Origin: Sphagnum magellanicum | Taxonomy: Eukaryota; Streptophyta; Sphagnopsida; Sphagnales; Sphagnaceae | NCBI GenBank assembly: GCA_021904315.1 | Contig: CM038918.1 | Location: 12,291,349 to 12,355,348 of the forward strand | DNA: 64,000 nucleotides | Reading direction: 5' to 3' | Shown: in pieces, positions 40,016-53,699 of the stretch | Numbering within the stretch: position 1 is the stretch's first letter | Layout: the number at the start of each line of letters is the position of its first letter | Translations under genes and position numbers: made by a program | The notes under the pieces: generated by a model | What the model saw: the letters and a program-made list of their open reading frames with translations, nothing else | The model's database searches: none | Told to the model about the DNA's origin: nothing

Positions 40016-40724
40016 GTGTATGTTTTCTACACAGATCCAATAATCCTTTTCTATTTACATACAAGTTTAAAAACTGGCAACAACTTCAAAGGGAAGCCAA
40101 GTTACAAATCCTTGCTCACAAATGAGTTTCCAAAGCTAGCCCCCCAACTACCCAATTGCAATTCTCACAACCCGGATTGTTGCAGTCTTAAATACGGGTA
40201 GCTTGGTTCACCAATTGGAAGCCTCGACTGACATCCAAATGGAAATGTCTCGTCAACATACAATTTGATAGCTCTTAGAAAAACCCCATTCAAACAAAAC
40301 TAAATAAAATGAAAAAATTACATTCGAATCTCATCCTCCAAATGCATTTAAAATTGTGGCAAAAAGTAAATTTGGCTTATCCAGGGTATTCAAGGGTTAA
40401 TGTTGCTTCTTTTGACAAGTTCCTTAATCACATGTAATCAAATTGTGAGCCATAAATTGGTCTATTCCAATGAAAATTAAGTTTCATATTATTAACAGAC
40501 ATTAACCAAGATAATTGGATTGTTTTTTTGACATGTAATATTTGAGCACATCCATGTTGAAGCATAATACTCACAAACAACCACCTCAAAGCAATTGAAT
40601 ATGACAATGGAATAGAATGTGAAAGAATCTGACATTTGTAAAAGTGTGAACTAGAAAAGTTCTCAAAAATGAAGATAAGTGGTTCATATATTTTGATGAT
40701 GTGAATTGTGGTACTGAAAATTAG

Positions 40725-40784
40725 GATAGAATTTGAGAGAATTTGAGACTCTAAAACAATTCTCAAATTCTCTCACATTCTACC
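40725..40784. repeat. Long inverted repeat hairpin (24-bp stem, 12-nt loop)
   Basis: Positions 40725-40748 and 40761-40784 are reverse complements at 22 of 24 positions. The inner 14 bp (GAGAGAATTTGAGA and its complement) are perfect. A related unpaired phrase, TAGAATGTGAAAGAATCTGA, lies at about 40613-40633. It sits about 1.1 kb beyond the stop codon of the UPL6 gene. Confidence 0.75.
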
Positions 40785-40925
40785 CTTAAACCCTTTAAAA
40801 ATTCAGATAAACATTTTTCCTGTATCTCAACATTGATTCGAATTAGTCTTTTCAATGAACTTCTTACAGAAGATCCACACACACCCACTATGTGCACTTC
40901 TACCAATATCTATCACATCCAAAAC

Positions 40926-41090
40926 CAGTGTGCAAGTTATTTCCCCAATCCATAAACATGAAATCCTGCACAACATAAAGTGAAAATTGATTGATCAAAT
41001 GCCGCCTCCAAGACAATGTGCAAACTATTTTCTCAACCCATAAACATGAAATCCTGGGCACTGTGAAGTGAAAATCAATTAATTGCCACT
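40926..41090. repeat. Two-unit direct repeat (~85 bp) 3' of UPL6
   Basis: The core 'cataaacatgaaatcctg' occurs twice with similar flanks: 'tgtgcaa(g/a)(t)tatttt' before, 'aagtgaaaat' after, and 'aatgcc/attgcc' at the end. It lies 0.8-1.0 kb beyond the UPL6 stop, in its 3' flank or possibly a long 3' UTR. Confidence 0.7.
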
Positions 41091-41915
41091 ACATGTCTCA
41101 ATCATTCTGACCAGGCAATGAAAGCCAATCATAGTTCTTTGCTAGCCCTTCTGGACAACACTGTATCATGTGCATATTTACAGATTTAAATTCAGTTTCA
41201 CTACTTAAAGCTTGAACTTTATCCAAATAACTATTTACAGGCCATTATACTGCTGCTGGCAGAGCTACTCTTAGACACTCTAATGTCCAATCTCTCCTTC
41301 CCAGAATCTGCTGGTACCACATGCAGTAGACTTCAAAAAGAAAGTTTAATGCAATGTTTCAAATACACCATAGACTGTACAGTGATGGAATCCACTTCTC
41401 TCAGCTCTAGTCCCAGTGTGTCCAACCTGTGCGCCAAATAACACGGAGCCAAGTCGCTTATATTTAACAAGCTCAAGTTAAATTGCAGACAAGACTTAAA
41501 ATATAAGTGACTCTTTTCTGTGACAAACCTGAACTACAAAGTAATTTCTTTTACTGATGACTACACAAGAAGTTATTTTGGCAAACAAAGATGGAACCTG
41601 GCATACATAATTGTCTACATTCCCAAGGAAAGTCTGCCTGGAGATACATGTCCTGCATCTGTGACCAACAAGAAAATGTACAACTCACTGAAATAAATCT
41701 TATCCTAATCACTTTCTCCTCTCTGACTCTCAAATGCCACAGAAGCCAGAGGAAGATGCAACAATGGTGTTAAGTGTGTCACTTCTTCCACATACCAATT
41801 GGTGCAGGGATGAGCTTTGGTCGAGTTTCCAACACGTTTGTCCCACTAACAATCTAACATGCTACCCCAGTAGCCCAGAAGCCACTGCCAAAATTTGGCG
41901 ATCTGCGAGGATGAC

Positions 41916-44900
41916 TTAACTCAAATCAAAACCAGCCCCCGCAGTAATAGCATACAAGAGTTTTTCATGGATGATCTCCTTGCTGCACATCACACTCACA
42001 AAAAATCTTGAGCAGGTGATATTTCACAAAGTATACAATACTGTAAAGTTTTGCACATGGGACTTGCATCCTAACTCTTCTCTATCACAGCACCCCACCC
42101 AAGAAGTGTGAGATGAAAGCTCAGCTGAGATAACTTGCATACCTTCTGTAGGGAGGAAGCTTAAGAAGGTTCATGCAGGTTGCAGATGTTGGCAGGCGAT
42201 CCAGAGTTTCTTCTGAAGCATCATCTGGAGCAGCTCTGCAACCACAAACCATGTTAGATCCAGCAAGTCAATTGGGTCTTCATTTAAATCCAGCCAGTTA
42301 TACTACATATCTGCATTATTCCTTCACCTGTATGATCAGTCACCTAATCATTCATATCTGGCAAGGATGCCTCCAACTAAGTTGCTACTATAGCCTTACT
42401 TTAAGTGCATAAGTCACCCACTTGTACCTTTGTATACAAAATTGGGGTTCAAGGTATTTGAACCCAAGTAATGGTCCTCGAGAGCATCCTGTAACAAACC
42501 TGCAAACAGCCCCGCAGGACATCCAATGTCCAGTTTAGAACTTTTCCTTGTAGATTCAAAACAGGAAACAACACAGTGAACTTTAGATAACTACACAGCA
42601 AGCAATGTAAAACAAATGAAACAGATGTCATTCGCAAAATCATCCTAACTCTTATGCACAGATTTAAGTCTCTGTGCACACTCACTTGAGAAACTTCCGT
42701 TGCAAATCTGAGTCCAATGTCTGCACCACCTCCCAGAACATTTCAATGACAGGGTGTTTCTGCACACCCCAAACATGTCAAGTTCGGAACAATTTGGTGC
42801 CAATGGATGGCACTTGTTTGCAACTAGCAGCACAATGAATTTTCCACCTCCTCATAAAAATTGTTTACTGGGACATGTACAAGGGGACATATCTATGAAT
42901 TGCAGAAAAATTTGACAATAACATTTGGAGGTAACTATTGTGTCAGTGCCAGCAAAACCCAAAACAAATACAAGAATCAATATGTTATATCTACTAAGAC
43001 ATCAGACACACCGGTAACAATAATGAGCTGATGGATTGACAGAATAGAACTGAAGGACAGAATGTGATACCGCATCATAACCACCAGCATAGTGTACGTT
43101 GTTTTGTAGATCATTCACATCCATTCCTTCTTGTGAGCCTGATATAAGTATCTAGTCAAAGGAGCAGCCTGATGTTACATTCTGTCATTTGCACATCCTC
43201 TGCACCTGACATAAATCATGTACACTTTGTGCTAGCTCAAAGAAATCCTACAGTGACATACTAGCTGATAACATAGATATGCTGAGCTGCATATATGTAA
43301 GCTGAGGGTCTAGGTAAGTGTACCTGTAGTTCTTGCTCATTGAACATTCCAATCCATTCTGGCTTGATAAGTTGTTGAAACCCATGAAGAAAGTGCTCAC
43401 TCTGTTCCCGAATCTGCATCAGTCAACACATTACTCTAGGATCTCAAAATAACCTAGATAACTTTCATAAGAATAGAGAAATCTCCATTCTCACAATGAA
43501 GAAGAAACAGCAAGGCTAACACTTCCTCAGGAAGCCACAGAAAGAACCAAACAAGGGGAGACAAAAAACAAAACAACCCATCAAAATCAACCTAGACAAG
43601 GTACTTGGTTACAATTGATGAGACAGTGTGTCCCACTTGAGCAATCACTCTTACAAATTAAACATATATCTGCAGACATATTGAATGTCTCCATACAATT
43701 AGAATTGTGAGATGAGCTGACAATGAGGCTGTAGAGGTTTCAGATCCAACCACATCTCAATGAACAGGAAAAAGAGGAGACCCAACCATTAAAAAGAGGG
43801 AGGAGTTTGAACAATGGCAAGTCACACGCATGTTCAATGACTTCAATAGCAACATGTATGGTAGTGACCAGCTATCATAAGATCCCTGCTGGCTTCATCA
43901 GCTCCCAGCATTGGGTGGAAGTCAATGTTACACATTGACCAATGTACAGAATTTTCTGTCACAAGATCAGCAGTAACTGGAAGAGTTGGCTACATAATGC
44001 TGACTAGCTCAACAAACTAAATAAGAGAAGTGACGACCAAGGAAACCAAGAAGAAAGGCCCAAAAAAAGCCTGAACAAGGAAAGAGAGAGAAGAGAGAAA
44101 TAACAGAGTACTTTGAGAGCATGATCCTTTGAGGAAAAAGCGGGCTTTGAAAAGCTCCCAACTCAGGATTAAGAAGCCTTCAAATACCATTTGAAGATTC
44201 AGAAGGTTGAAATACCAAACAGAAATCCTTCTTGATAAGCAAACTTCTTGTTTCTTTTAATAGATCATTTAAAGAGTAACCTTCTCTTCAAAAGACTATT
44301 TAAGCTTGCCATTGAAGCTACAAAGTTAAATTTTTGAGCCACAAAGCCTTAGGAACCTGTAAAACTGATAACTTCTCCAAATTTAGCAGAATCAAGATAA
44401 ATTGAATACACATTAGGCATGTGAATCTTGTTAACTGCTAACTCCAACTGGAAACTCCAATTCAAATCTGTAAGCTTCATTGAAGACCTGCTAGAGAGAG
44501 ACCATTTCAATCACCCAAAGAACTAGAGAGTGTGAAAGGAGGCAAATAGCTACCTGACTATTGAGACGATGATGGGCAACCTTGTAAATGTAGTTGATAA
44601 CATTTGAGTTGGTGACTTGAATGTCTCTCCCTCCTTCAACCAGCTCAATTTCATTTTGCTCTCCATACTCATTATTCACGACTACAAAGTAGACTGATAG
44701 ATCTGCCAAATCTCCTTTGTAGTTCTGCAAGTTTGCACTTTCTGCATCAGTAACAGCTTGCAGGATTGGAGATTGTAAAACATCCTTATCATCTAAAACA
44801 ATTTCTATCTTAGCCACCATCTGTCCTGCATCTCATTTTGCTGGAAGAGGAAAAAAATGGAAGGGAAAGCTTCCACCTTGAGAATGAGAAGGCTTCGGTA

Positions 44901-46174
44901 AAGCTCTGGGTCCAATGACGGCAAGTCATGGAGATAGTTATGCCTAGAAGACAAAACCCAAGGTCCAGTCAACCAAGTCTATAAATTCACTAACACTTTT
45001 GAGACACCAGAATACCACGACAAGTTCCATTATAATATACAAGTATTAAGGCAAGCAAAGACTTTTGAGCAGTGTTTGTTGGGTCGTGGCAACATGCAGC
45101 AGAGAATAATCAAGGGAGGCAATGCCTACTTCTTCCGTAACTTGCTCAAAAAGAAAGTGGCAAATGGTATATCCACCAGAATTCCTTCAAACATAGCCTA
45201 CACACACCATGAAAGCCATCTTTCAGCTCCAGTAGAACCCTTTAACAGACTTGAGAAACAGATAGATAATTTCTTCCTTCACTCCCAACTTCAATGTTCG
45301 TGGTTTTCTCAGCTGCAGCATTGTAGCTCTGATCATCAAGCCAGATGATACAAGACGACAGGAGGATATTGGTTTCAATGGATGGATGTGCTGAGTACCT
45401 TGCCAAGGATTTTGCCTAGAAATTCGAAGTAGTGGAGATGATCATCATGTACCATATCTGAAGCTGGATTAGGATACAGCAGGTGATCAGCTGTTTCCTG
45501 AAAGAAAGATGCTGTGTATCAGCAAGTGTAGGAAATGATTAAAGAAAACCACACCAACACCATAGAATACTACATGACCAAAATCAAAAGTGCTAGGAGA
45601 ACTCACCCCCTAACACATCTGGTTCAATTGGACTAGGTAAATGCATTTGTCATTCATCATTTCTAGGATGTCAAGCGATAGATTCTGGAGAACAGAAGGT
45701 GACAGGATTTTGTACCTTAAACAGACCATACTGTATAGCAAAGGCAACCTTTGTAACATTCTCCATGAAATCTTTGAAGATGCCACCTCCATCAACACCT
45801 GCTTCCTCTACTCCCAGCTCGTTGACAAATGTAACCCGAATCTGACAAAAGATAACATAAAACAACTGTTGTTTCAAACACAATAACTACAGCTCAGGGT
45901 GATGCTGTCAATTATGGAGCCAGTTTCACAGCTTCATCATGTCTTAATTGTAATGGGTCCAAGAGCAAGGCAGATGGACATGACAAACTCATACTAAGCA
46001 GCCAAGAAGCAGATAATATTGAGCAGGAATTACCGTGCCCTTTAGGACCTCTTCAGGAAGATTATTGAGCAGGGCAAAAGCATCTTCTATGATTCGATCT
46101 CTTCGAATCTTTATGCGATGCCTACCCAGATGGCTGTGTGAGCTGCTCTGCTGCCTTGCAGCTGCCAACTGCGA
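41916..46174 (-). other. UPL6: HECT domain region of UPL6 (exons 15-26)
   Basis: The N-lobe begins around RIKIRRDRIIEDAF (exon 15) and IRVTFVNELGVEEAGVDGGG (exon 16). It continues through LLYPNPASDM, AMFEGILVDIPFATFF and FVVVNNEYGEQNEIEL to the C-lobe with FVTGCSRGPLLGFKYLEP and the catalytic Cys. No segment of the domain is missing compared with the family as I recall it. Confidence 0.92.
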
Positions 46175-49100
46175 CTGAAATACATAAAAGCAGCAGGAAT
46201 AAGAACATTTATGATGCAAGTGGAACTGTGCATGTCACAATTGACGCAAAAAAACAGTCTACTGCTGTCTGTGGGTTCACTTTCTCCAGCACATTCAAGC
46301 CACAGAATGCATCACAGGTATGAGTGCTTGACAAGTTGCTAATATTTGTTGCACTGAGTAAGATCAGCAAACCCAAACAAATAGCATAAGTCAGCAAGAA
46401 CCTTACTGTATATATGCGCACTCTGTCTGTAAACGGGACAAGGAAAGGAGCTTGAAGGAGTAACTCACGTGCCCTTGTGTGCTCCCCTTCTGCCTGCAAT
46501 AAGGTATAAAAGGGGAAAGGGATGACAACAGAAAAATAATGATGCAGCCATCCACAGAATACTTCCATCACACAGAAAACAAAAGCTGTGTCACTGATTT
46601 CCGAACACTACACAATCCAGCAACTCGTGTGAGTGCAAAACTACCAGGGTGAGATTGGCAACGCACTGTAATTACAACCATTTGCCTGAAACAAGAAACG
46701 ACAACCTACAAACACGAAGTCAGATATCAAAACTGATGCAAAATACTAACCTGGGCAAAAAAATTCTCATCCACAGTTTCTCGTGCATGAAATAGGTGGG
46801 GTGCTGTGAACTGCCGCCTGCTATTGCGGTCATGCAACTGGAAACACAACAATAGAGGCATATTAGCTGAATTAGCTATACCTTAAATTGTGCATGGAGC
46901 TACAATGAGCCATTATTCCTGGTCATTATTAACTCAGAGACAACATTCACAGCAGGATAAAATATTGAGACACATCTGGGATTGCAACAAAGGAGTGCAT
47001 GGGAAGAAAACAAACATGAAGGGCTTAAAATTTACCAGACTAAGCAAGAAACAATGGATGGTGCTAAGATTTGCAAACAGCAGTAATGCACATGATTGAG
47101 GAGCACTAATGTCAACATTGCAAAACCAAGTTACATTATAACAGAGTACACACCTCAGCTAAAACACGGGATGCCACACTGCTGATACGCTGTCTAAATG
47201 ACAGGGAGGAGAAAATCCGGGGAGGAGTTGTGACATGTTTCTGTACAGGGCCTGTTGGCCCCTTGGAACTCAAGACCCAAAGTAGTTGCCATAGGGCCTG
47301 CACATACACACATCCACGATGCATTACTCTCTTCCCACAACAGACACCATAGTCAGATGGAGTTTCAATAGTCCCAGCCATCATGCTTGCTTGAGCACAT
47401 TCTTGCCACCCATGAGACACAAGGGATTGACACAGGGAATTGTAATGCAAATACTGCAATTCAATGGTGCATGGGAGAGTGATAAAAACACTTTGGCTGA
47501 AAATTCCTAAAAAATCTGGCAAAGAAGAGCACATGGTTCCCATGTTCAAAATCACACACCTCTTTCACAATAGTCACCAACAGCACAATATCATCAAGAG
47601 GGATTGGTCGCTGTAGCTCATAGAACTCCTCATTGTCAATGCTCAACAGCAAAACCCTAGCATTCACACATACCACCAAAACCCAGCCCTCATTCAATGC
47701 CAGGAATGGCTCACTGAAGCTCGGTACCAGATCCCATAATTAAAGCCACTTATGTGAGATCATTAGCTCTATTGAAGTTGTCCATCACTGAGATCTAAAA
47801 CTGGATTATTGGGTACTACCAATCTGACCCTGTGTTGAAGTTTGGAGTGACCTGCAAAAGGCATTGACCCTCACAATATAAACTCCTAAATTTTTGGCTT
47901 TGGAACTCACAGAAGTAGGGAGCAGGTGTTATGAATTTTCAAAATTGGGAATATCACCACAAGGGTAGGCCTTGATCTCACCTATATACTGGGCAGAAGA
48001 CAGAGAGGGGTAGCATCCATCCAAGTGACTCTCCTGATAGCTGTGTCTCAGTTGTGCTTCTTCCCACAAGCTCCATGGCAGGCCAACTATTGAACTTGTG
48101 ACATTGCTTCATATACGGCCAGAGGTGAGGTACAAGCTGGGCAGTGTAAGCCAAGCCTGTGATGACAACATTCATTGGCAGTACTGCAAAAAGCGAATAC
48201 AGGAAAGCACAAATTGCACCAACAGCTACTGCTTCAGCATCTGAAGGGGGCCCCACTGCCACTGTCTCAGGCAATGTAAGCCTTACCTGTAAACCAAAGA
48301 TCAAAAGGGCTCAGTCTCAATCTCCAAGATTTGTTAACCCTCTGCTTCCAACCCTGTGTCTCACATTCAAGTGCGTTCTATGTGTAGGAACATGCATACA
48401 GCTTGAGATAAACCTACATTTCCTAGAACTTTTTACCAATGTCTGTTCTTGTCTGCATCCAATTCATAAGACTGATGATCTCTCTTTGTGAGCTCCTGTC
48501 ACTTGGGGAAGTCTATCAGGAGTAAGGAACTACAATTGCTCAGCTTGAATTTCCTTCAATGGTATGCAGGAATTGCAAAAAGAGGAGAAAACCACCAAAA
48601 ACCAAAGAAAGCACACATTCATCATACCGACCTCATGGGTACAGCTTCATACATTAAGGGTTCAAGCTTACCAGATGCTTCAACAAGTCATAATCTCCAG
48701 CACGGTGTAGCTGTTGCTCAAGTGCTGGCTCTGGAACTGTTGTCTTTCCAATCCCATCAATATCCATCTCATCTTCAATATCTAAGAAAGTGAACCCACA
48801 GTCAGGTGTCAGATGCATAGAATCAAAGTCAACAGTCTCCATAATAATTCCATACCTCAAACTCAGTTTCCTCCAACATCCCCTTGGCCTGGGAGAAATG
48901 TGAAGGAACAGACAATATGCAACGTACCATCCTCAGCTCTTGTGGATATAAAAAAGTGGGCTGGAAGTTCCTCTATCAAGTATCTGGCAACCACTGCAAA
49001 ATCTGTGCCCTGAAACCATTTCGAAAACCAAATATTATGCCATAACCTAACTTTCCACTCAAGGATCCCCCAGTACAACACAACATGTGAAGCATTCCAT

Positions 49101-52100
49101 AAATTTTATTTTTTAAAAATAAAAATAAAAAATAAAATAAATAAAAAACAAATCAAGCCAAGAAGAAAATGGCATAAAATGATGTCTCTCCACAAAATGA
49201 ACCAACATAGGAGTGCCACACACAACACAAATCACAACTGAGTTCTAAGTCAGGATGAAGAGCAATAGGATTTTACCAACTTTATGCTACTGTCTGACCG
49301 GGAGACAGCAGGTTCAGCAGCATCTACAAGGTTACCAAGCAGGCAAACCCTGGATGGAAAGCCTGGTGTTGTATCTGGAGGCAGAAGGGTTATGAACTCC
49401 TGTAAATATGATGCAATTTGGTGGATAGAGTGCGCCCACAGGCCCTCATTCACACACACCTGACAGACTCACAGTATTAATTCCCACAACAGAAACATGT
49501 GCATGTTGTAGAGAATATTGGTGGAAAAGGGGTAACCAAGCCCCATAATCACGAATTGCCTCTGGTGAAGGTTTGTAGTATTGCATTCCTGTTGTGATCT
49601 TTGCAGAAAAATGAAGGAGTTCCAGATTTCATCATAAAATTGCTGAATCATAGCAAATGTGTGACCATGTGATGAGCTCCAGAAATACAATTACCTGCTT
49701 TAGATATGGAAAGCATTGCCATAACAGTGGAATTGATAGCAACTGAGAAGCAAAACCCCATTGGACTGGTAAACTGATCCCTGCTTGCAGTCTTTGAAGG
49801 TATCTTTTGGCCAGGCAACACACTGCATGCTCCAAGCAGCTTTTCACTCCAACTGTATTTCCTCTATCTAGAGGTTGCTGTCCACAACAAGACAGCAGAT
49901 GAACTGCACAGTGAGTTGCCATTAAGAAGGCATGTCATCCCATTATTCAAGCTTCTATAGGAGGAAAGTGGAAGCAGAAATACCACTTCAAGAAGGATGC
50001 CACGAAGGAGGTGGAACAACTTGTTTTGAAGGAGGTGGTCCATAACAGTGCCTGCCCAGGGAGAGCCATCCCCTGTCAAGGTCAAGAGTGTTTCCAACAG
50101 AAGAATAGCTGAATCATCTGCTGCCACTGGTGTATGTACAGGTCTCAAGAGCTCCACTTTCATTGTCGTACTACACACCCCACGCAATTAGGTTGGAACC
50201 AAATCAGTTCTGATAAGAACAAGGCTAGAAAGCATGAAGAATCTCAAATTAAAGACCCACTAAACACATGGGTGACCACTAAGAACTGGAGCTCTGAGTG
50301 AGAGAACAACTCACTTCTGACAGCTGCAACGACTAGTAAGGACATTTGATTCAACATGAACAGGTCCTTCTCACAGCAACCTTCCAGCATCCTGATTGTG
50401 TTGAGAGCATACATGAACACTTGTAAAACATGAACCACTGATATTGTCACCATTGAAATTGCCTTCATTTAGACTTCACACGCAAGGACTTCCTCAACTA
50501 ACTCACCGGTTATTGTACAGAGCATTGATACACAAGTATGCAAAATTCTTATGCCTGTGCTCTGCTACACCCCAGTCTGGATTTCCATCTACTGTGAAAA
50601 GGTCCCATATAGTACCTGCACACACACACACACTTTTCAGGAATAAAGACCATCACAAATAAGATGCAAGCAGTACAAAGATGGGATCAACACTAAACAA
50701 GAGACAAGCTCATTCATAAGATCCCCCCAACAGCCATTGTCCATGAATTGGGAAGGCAACCAGATGATACCACATCACAAAGCCAAAAAAATGACAGTAT
50801 GATCAGACTGCCTTGTTAAACACTCCTTTCCAATAGTGCAGAGACAGAGCTCACTTTTTGACCTAAGACGTTGAAGAAGACGACAAGCTCCAACAAGGCG
50901 ATGAATATCCCCAGTATTATTTGCATCAAAAAAGAAGAAGAGCTGAGGGAGATACTTGGAAGCTGGATAGAATGCCTCTCTGCACCCATTCTCAGCAAAA
51001 GATGCAATAACACCACCTGCATTATGATTTTGTCCACAAGTACCTCTTTCTAAATTTTTGACCCCTCAATCAAGAGACTGGCTCAGTTAAGTATGATCAG
51101 ATGAAAATAACTATTCAACTCTAAGGGAATACATTTCAAAAGGTAAAAAAACCCAATTCCACAATCACAACAGACCTGAGTGCACATTATTGGTTTTATT
51201 GGCAAATTCAGGGCAAAAAGACACCTCCTTGCCAACCAAAAAAACCTCCTACTGAAATAGGTCTTTGAATTGTCAGCTGTCACTCTCTTTCCATGAGGCA
51301 CAGTATGGTGTCATAACCTTAATAGAGTGACATACTGGCATGCCTAGGACCTTTGAAAGTGAATAAAGAGCAAGCATGGTACCTATTTGCCCTCTCACCA
51401 AACTCGCCATATACCGAACAAAACTCACTTCGGAAAATTGGTCGTTCAGCAGCAACAGCCTTTCTTCCCCTCAAGAATTTCTGGAGTTTATGCAAAAGAA
51501 AGTATCCCATGTTAACAATGTTGCACAGCAAATCTCAAGGAAGCATTCTCAGCCCTCTCTTCTGCCCTCCTCAGCCATCTACCAGTCTGGCAAGACAAAT
51601 TGTTGCCATTAGGCTCCTTGAAACTGTGGTGCCATGTCAACATGCCTTCACCCAGTTGCATGAATCCATATCAGGGGCATGAATACAAGGTCAAGGATTC
51701 CTGTATTTGACTTTTACAACTGATGAGATCTTACTAGAAACTGCAGTCATCATCCACATCTAGTAACATGCACAGAAGTCAGAGCCCATATTTGATATCT
51801 GGATGCCAGCCCTTAGATCCCTGTGCCAAATGATAATTAGGGCTTCCATCTTAGGCATGATGATAAAACCAAGAGAAGAACTGTCCATCAACACACGCCA
51901 GCTAATCATCAAGCTTTTGGCTTTCAACATAGAATCTTGAGTTATCTTAGATCTTTGAGACTCCAAGAGAGACAGAAAAGAGATAATTCAAAGCTTCTCA
52001 AAGTTTCCATATGTCAATGAGTGTGTTTCCAGGGACCCAAAACTTGGGAAATTTCCCCAACAGTGATTGAATGAATGAGACTTTGAAGCCACTGCATCAT

Positions 52101-52951
52101 CATCCAAGGATAAAGATAAACTTGTCAATAAACAGGCCAAATTGTGCAACTGAGTTTGTAGAACCATGTTACACAGTGTGGAAGCCTTGCATGACTTTCT
52201 AAAGGCAAATTGCATATAGAGGTTGATGGACAGTCTAGGGAGAAAAAAATGATGAGCCAGATTTTATATGAATGCTATGGCATCCTCCTCTACTATGTAA
52301 GCATCCAACTGGGCTACTGTCCAGTTCGAATGGCCACTTTGTCTGGCAACTTGGTACCACTCCCCCCTAATATGATCTTCTTCTGTGTGACAGCAGCTGT
52401 TACTCAACAAATTGAGTTGTGCAAAGAAGGCACAGACAGAGACAGGCCAAAGAAAACACTACCAGACCAATGCCCCCCCCCCACCCTAAACACACACAGA
52501 AACAAGCAAGCAAGCATAGCATGTCGCTGAGGATAACATCCTACTGCAAGATCACGGTCAAACACACAATTTGCTTGCTGTGCCGGAGCGGCTGAAGTTT
52601 GTCACTGAGAGATCGTTGTGATACTTCGCTTGTGAGAGACGAGAAGTAGTAGGGTTCAAGACGATCCAGGAGGCACAGGAAACGTTGGTTGTTGTTACAC
52701 GCAAAGCCAAAGAGAAGGCCCCGGGGGTTGGCGGGTGAAGGGCAAGGAGGAGGAGCTTCAGCAGCGAAATGGAACAACGGAAAAATCCAGACCTGAATTC
52801 GCGTCGCACTTTGCGATTGCACTCGAGACCGATGCCGCTGTTCGCGCTCAAGTTTCGTCTGCTCCAGCAGTTTTTGCCGATCCCTTTCTCTGGTACTCCG
52901 TCCGCCGAGATCCACCTTCTTCTTGATTGTCGGATCTCCTGAGAAAAACAT
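41916..52951 (-). CDS. UPL6: HECT E3 ubiquitin-protein ligase UPL6
   Basis: Accepts ubiquitin from an E2 on a catalytic cysteine and transfers it to substrates; it belongs to the UBE3B-like, IQ-motif class. I traced 26 coding exons (minus strand): 52951-52793, 51480-51351, 51016-50855, 50615-50507, 50170-49984, 49877-49695, 49459-49277, 49009-48928, 48781-48672, 48286-47982, 47656-47560, 47297-47154, 46837-46751, 46493-46407, 46174-46034, 45841-45716, 45497-45399, 45197-45130, 44943-44877, 44724-44554, 43413-43324, 43151-43071, 42759-42686, 42499-42428, 42235-42143, 41982-41916. All introns are GT-AG and every phase agrees. The sum is 3,174 bp, or 1,057 residues; Arabidopsis UPL6 is about 1,030. 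The start MFFSGDP and the end AGAGFDLS are family hallmarks. An IQ motif spans exons 1-2, and HECT runs from about residue 700 to the end. The gene looks intact. The exon 2 donor (after 51351) and exon 5 donor (after 49984) were chosen by phase and are the least certain. Confidence 0.95.
42175..42177 (-). other. UPL6: HECT catalytic cysteine codon (Cys1025)
   Basis: The motif LPTSATCMNLLKLPPY is the conserved active-site segment of HECT ligases; the cysteine forms the ubiquitin thioester. It lies 32 residues before the C-terminus, the usual position. Confidence 0.95.
51425..52820 (-). other. UPL6: IQ motif of UPL6, split by intron 1
   Basis: SATRIQ at the end of exon 1 joins KFLRGRKAVAAER at the start of exon 2, giving an IQxxxRGRK-type calmodulin-binding motif as in UPL6 and animal UBE3B. 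Intron 1 (51481-52792) is the longest in the gene, about 1.3 kb. Confidence 0.85.
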
Positions 52952-53412
52952 GTTTACCGGCGACTCTCACTCTCTCTACCCTCCTCTGTCCCTGTGACTC
53001 CTCCTCTTCCCCCGTCTTTTCCCTTCTCCAAACTTCAAATTCCAACACATCCGAAACACATCCTTATCACGTTTCTCCTTGTTTCCATGTCCTTTTTTTT
53101 CCCTCTCACTCACTGACTCACTTTCTTTCTTTCTTTCTTTCTTTCTTCCGTTCTCCTTTCGTTCTCCTCAATTCTTCATCTCCATCTCAGGTGTATACAA
53201 AATCCAGACTGAGCTTCTTCCAAAAACAAACACAAACACACAAACATACATCCGAGAGAGAGCATGCAACAAGAAAAAGTCTCTCTTCTTATCGCCTCTT
53301 AAAGACGGCTATTACCATCACTTTTGCTTTGTTTTGTTGGATACCTTACCTTAACTACCTACCTCCGCAGGTAAAGCGCTACAGAAGAGAGAATCGCAAA
53401 CACAGCACCGCA

Positions 53413-53443
<31 letters not shown>

Positions 53444-53600
53444 GAGAGAGAGAGGAGAAGAGAGCACTGCTCTTGGAGGAGGAGCAGCAGCAACAGCAGC
53501 ACCAAACCCTGATCACACAGCAAAGAGCTATGAGCGAAGAGCACCAGCACCAGCAGCACTAGAAGCAGTGAGCCTTGCTTTATAAGGTGCACCAAAAAAT
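52952..53600 (-). promoter_or_regulatory. UPL6: UPL6 5' leader and proximal promoter with simple repeats
   Basis: Upstream of the UPL6 ATG lie a CTTT tetranucleotide run on the plus strand (about 53121-53146) and a GA run (about 53413-53458), which is CT-rich on the UPL6 sense strand. Pyrimidine-rich tracts of this kind are common in plant core promoters and 5' UTRs. The open plus-strand frame across this block (52927-53562) is low complexity and I treat it as a shadow. No TATA box or transcription start was assigned. Confidence 0.5.
53413..53458. repeat. GA microsatellite in the UPL6 leader
   Basis: About 22 GA units with one GG interruption, followed by GAG-rich and CAG-rich sequence. Confidence 0.95.
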
Positions 53601-53699
53601 GGGCCTTTTTGTGGCAATAGGGACCAATTGAACTTTAAAATAGAATGGAATAATTAATTTAAACTAAATAAAATAAAATAAATAAAACCATCAATCTTG

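Noticed and set aside
50244-50468. Minus-strand frame between UPL6 exons 4 and 5, considered as an extra exon
   Set aside because: Its phase does not allow joining to the next exon, whereas exon 4 joins exon 5 directly in phase and matches the family alignment.
51083-51301. Minus-strand frame between UPL6 exons 2 and 3, considered as an exon
   Set aside because: No similarity to UPL6 and not needed; exons 2 and 3 join in phase without it.
52927-53562. 211-residue plus-strand frame upstream of UPL6
   Set aside because: Composed of low-complexity Ser/Phe, Arg-Glu and Gln-His runs from simple repeats in the UPL6 leader; no domain.
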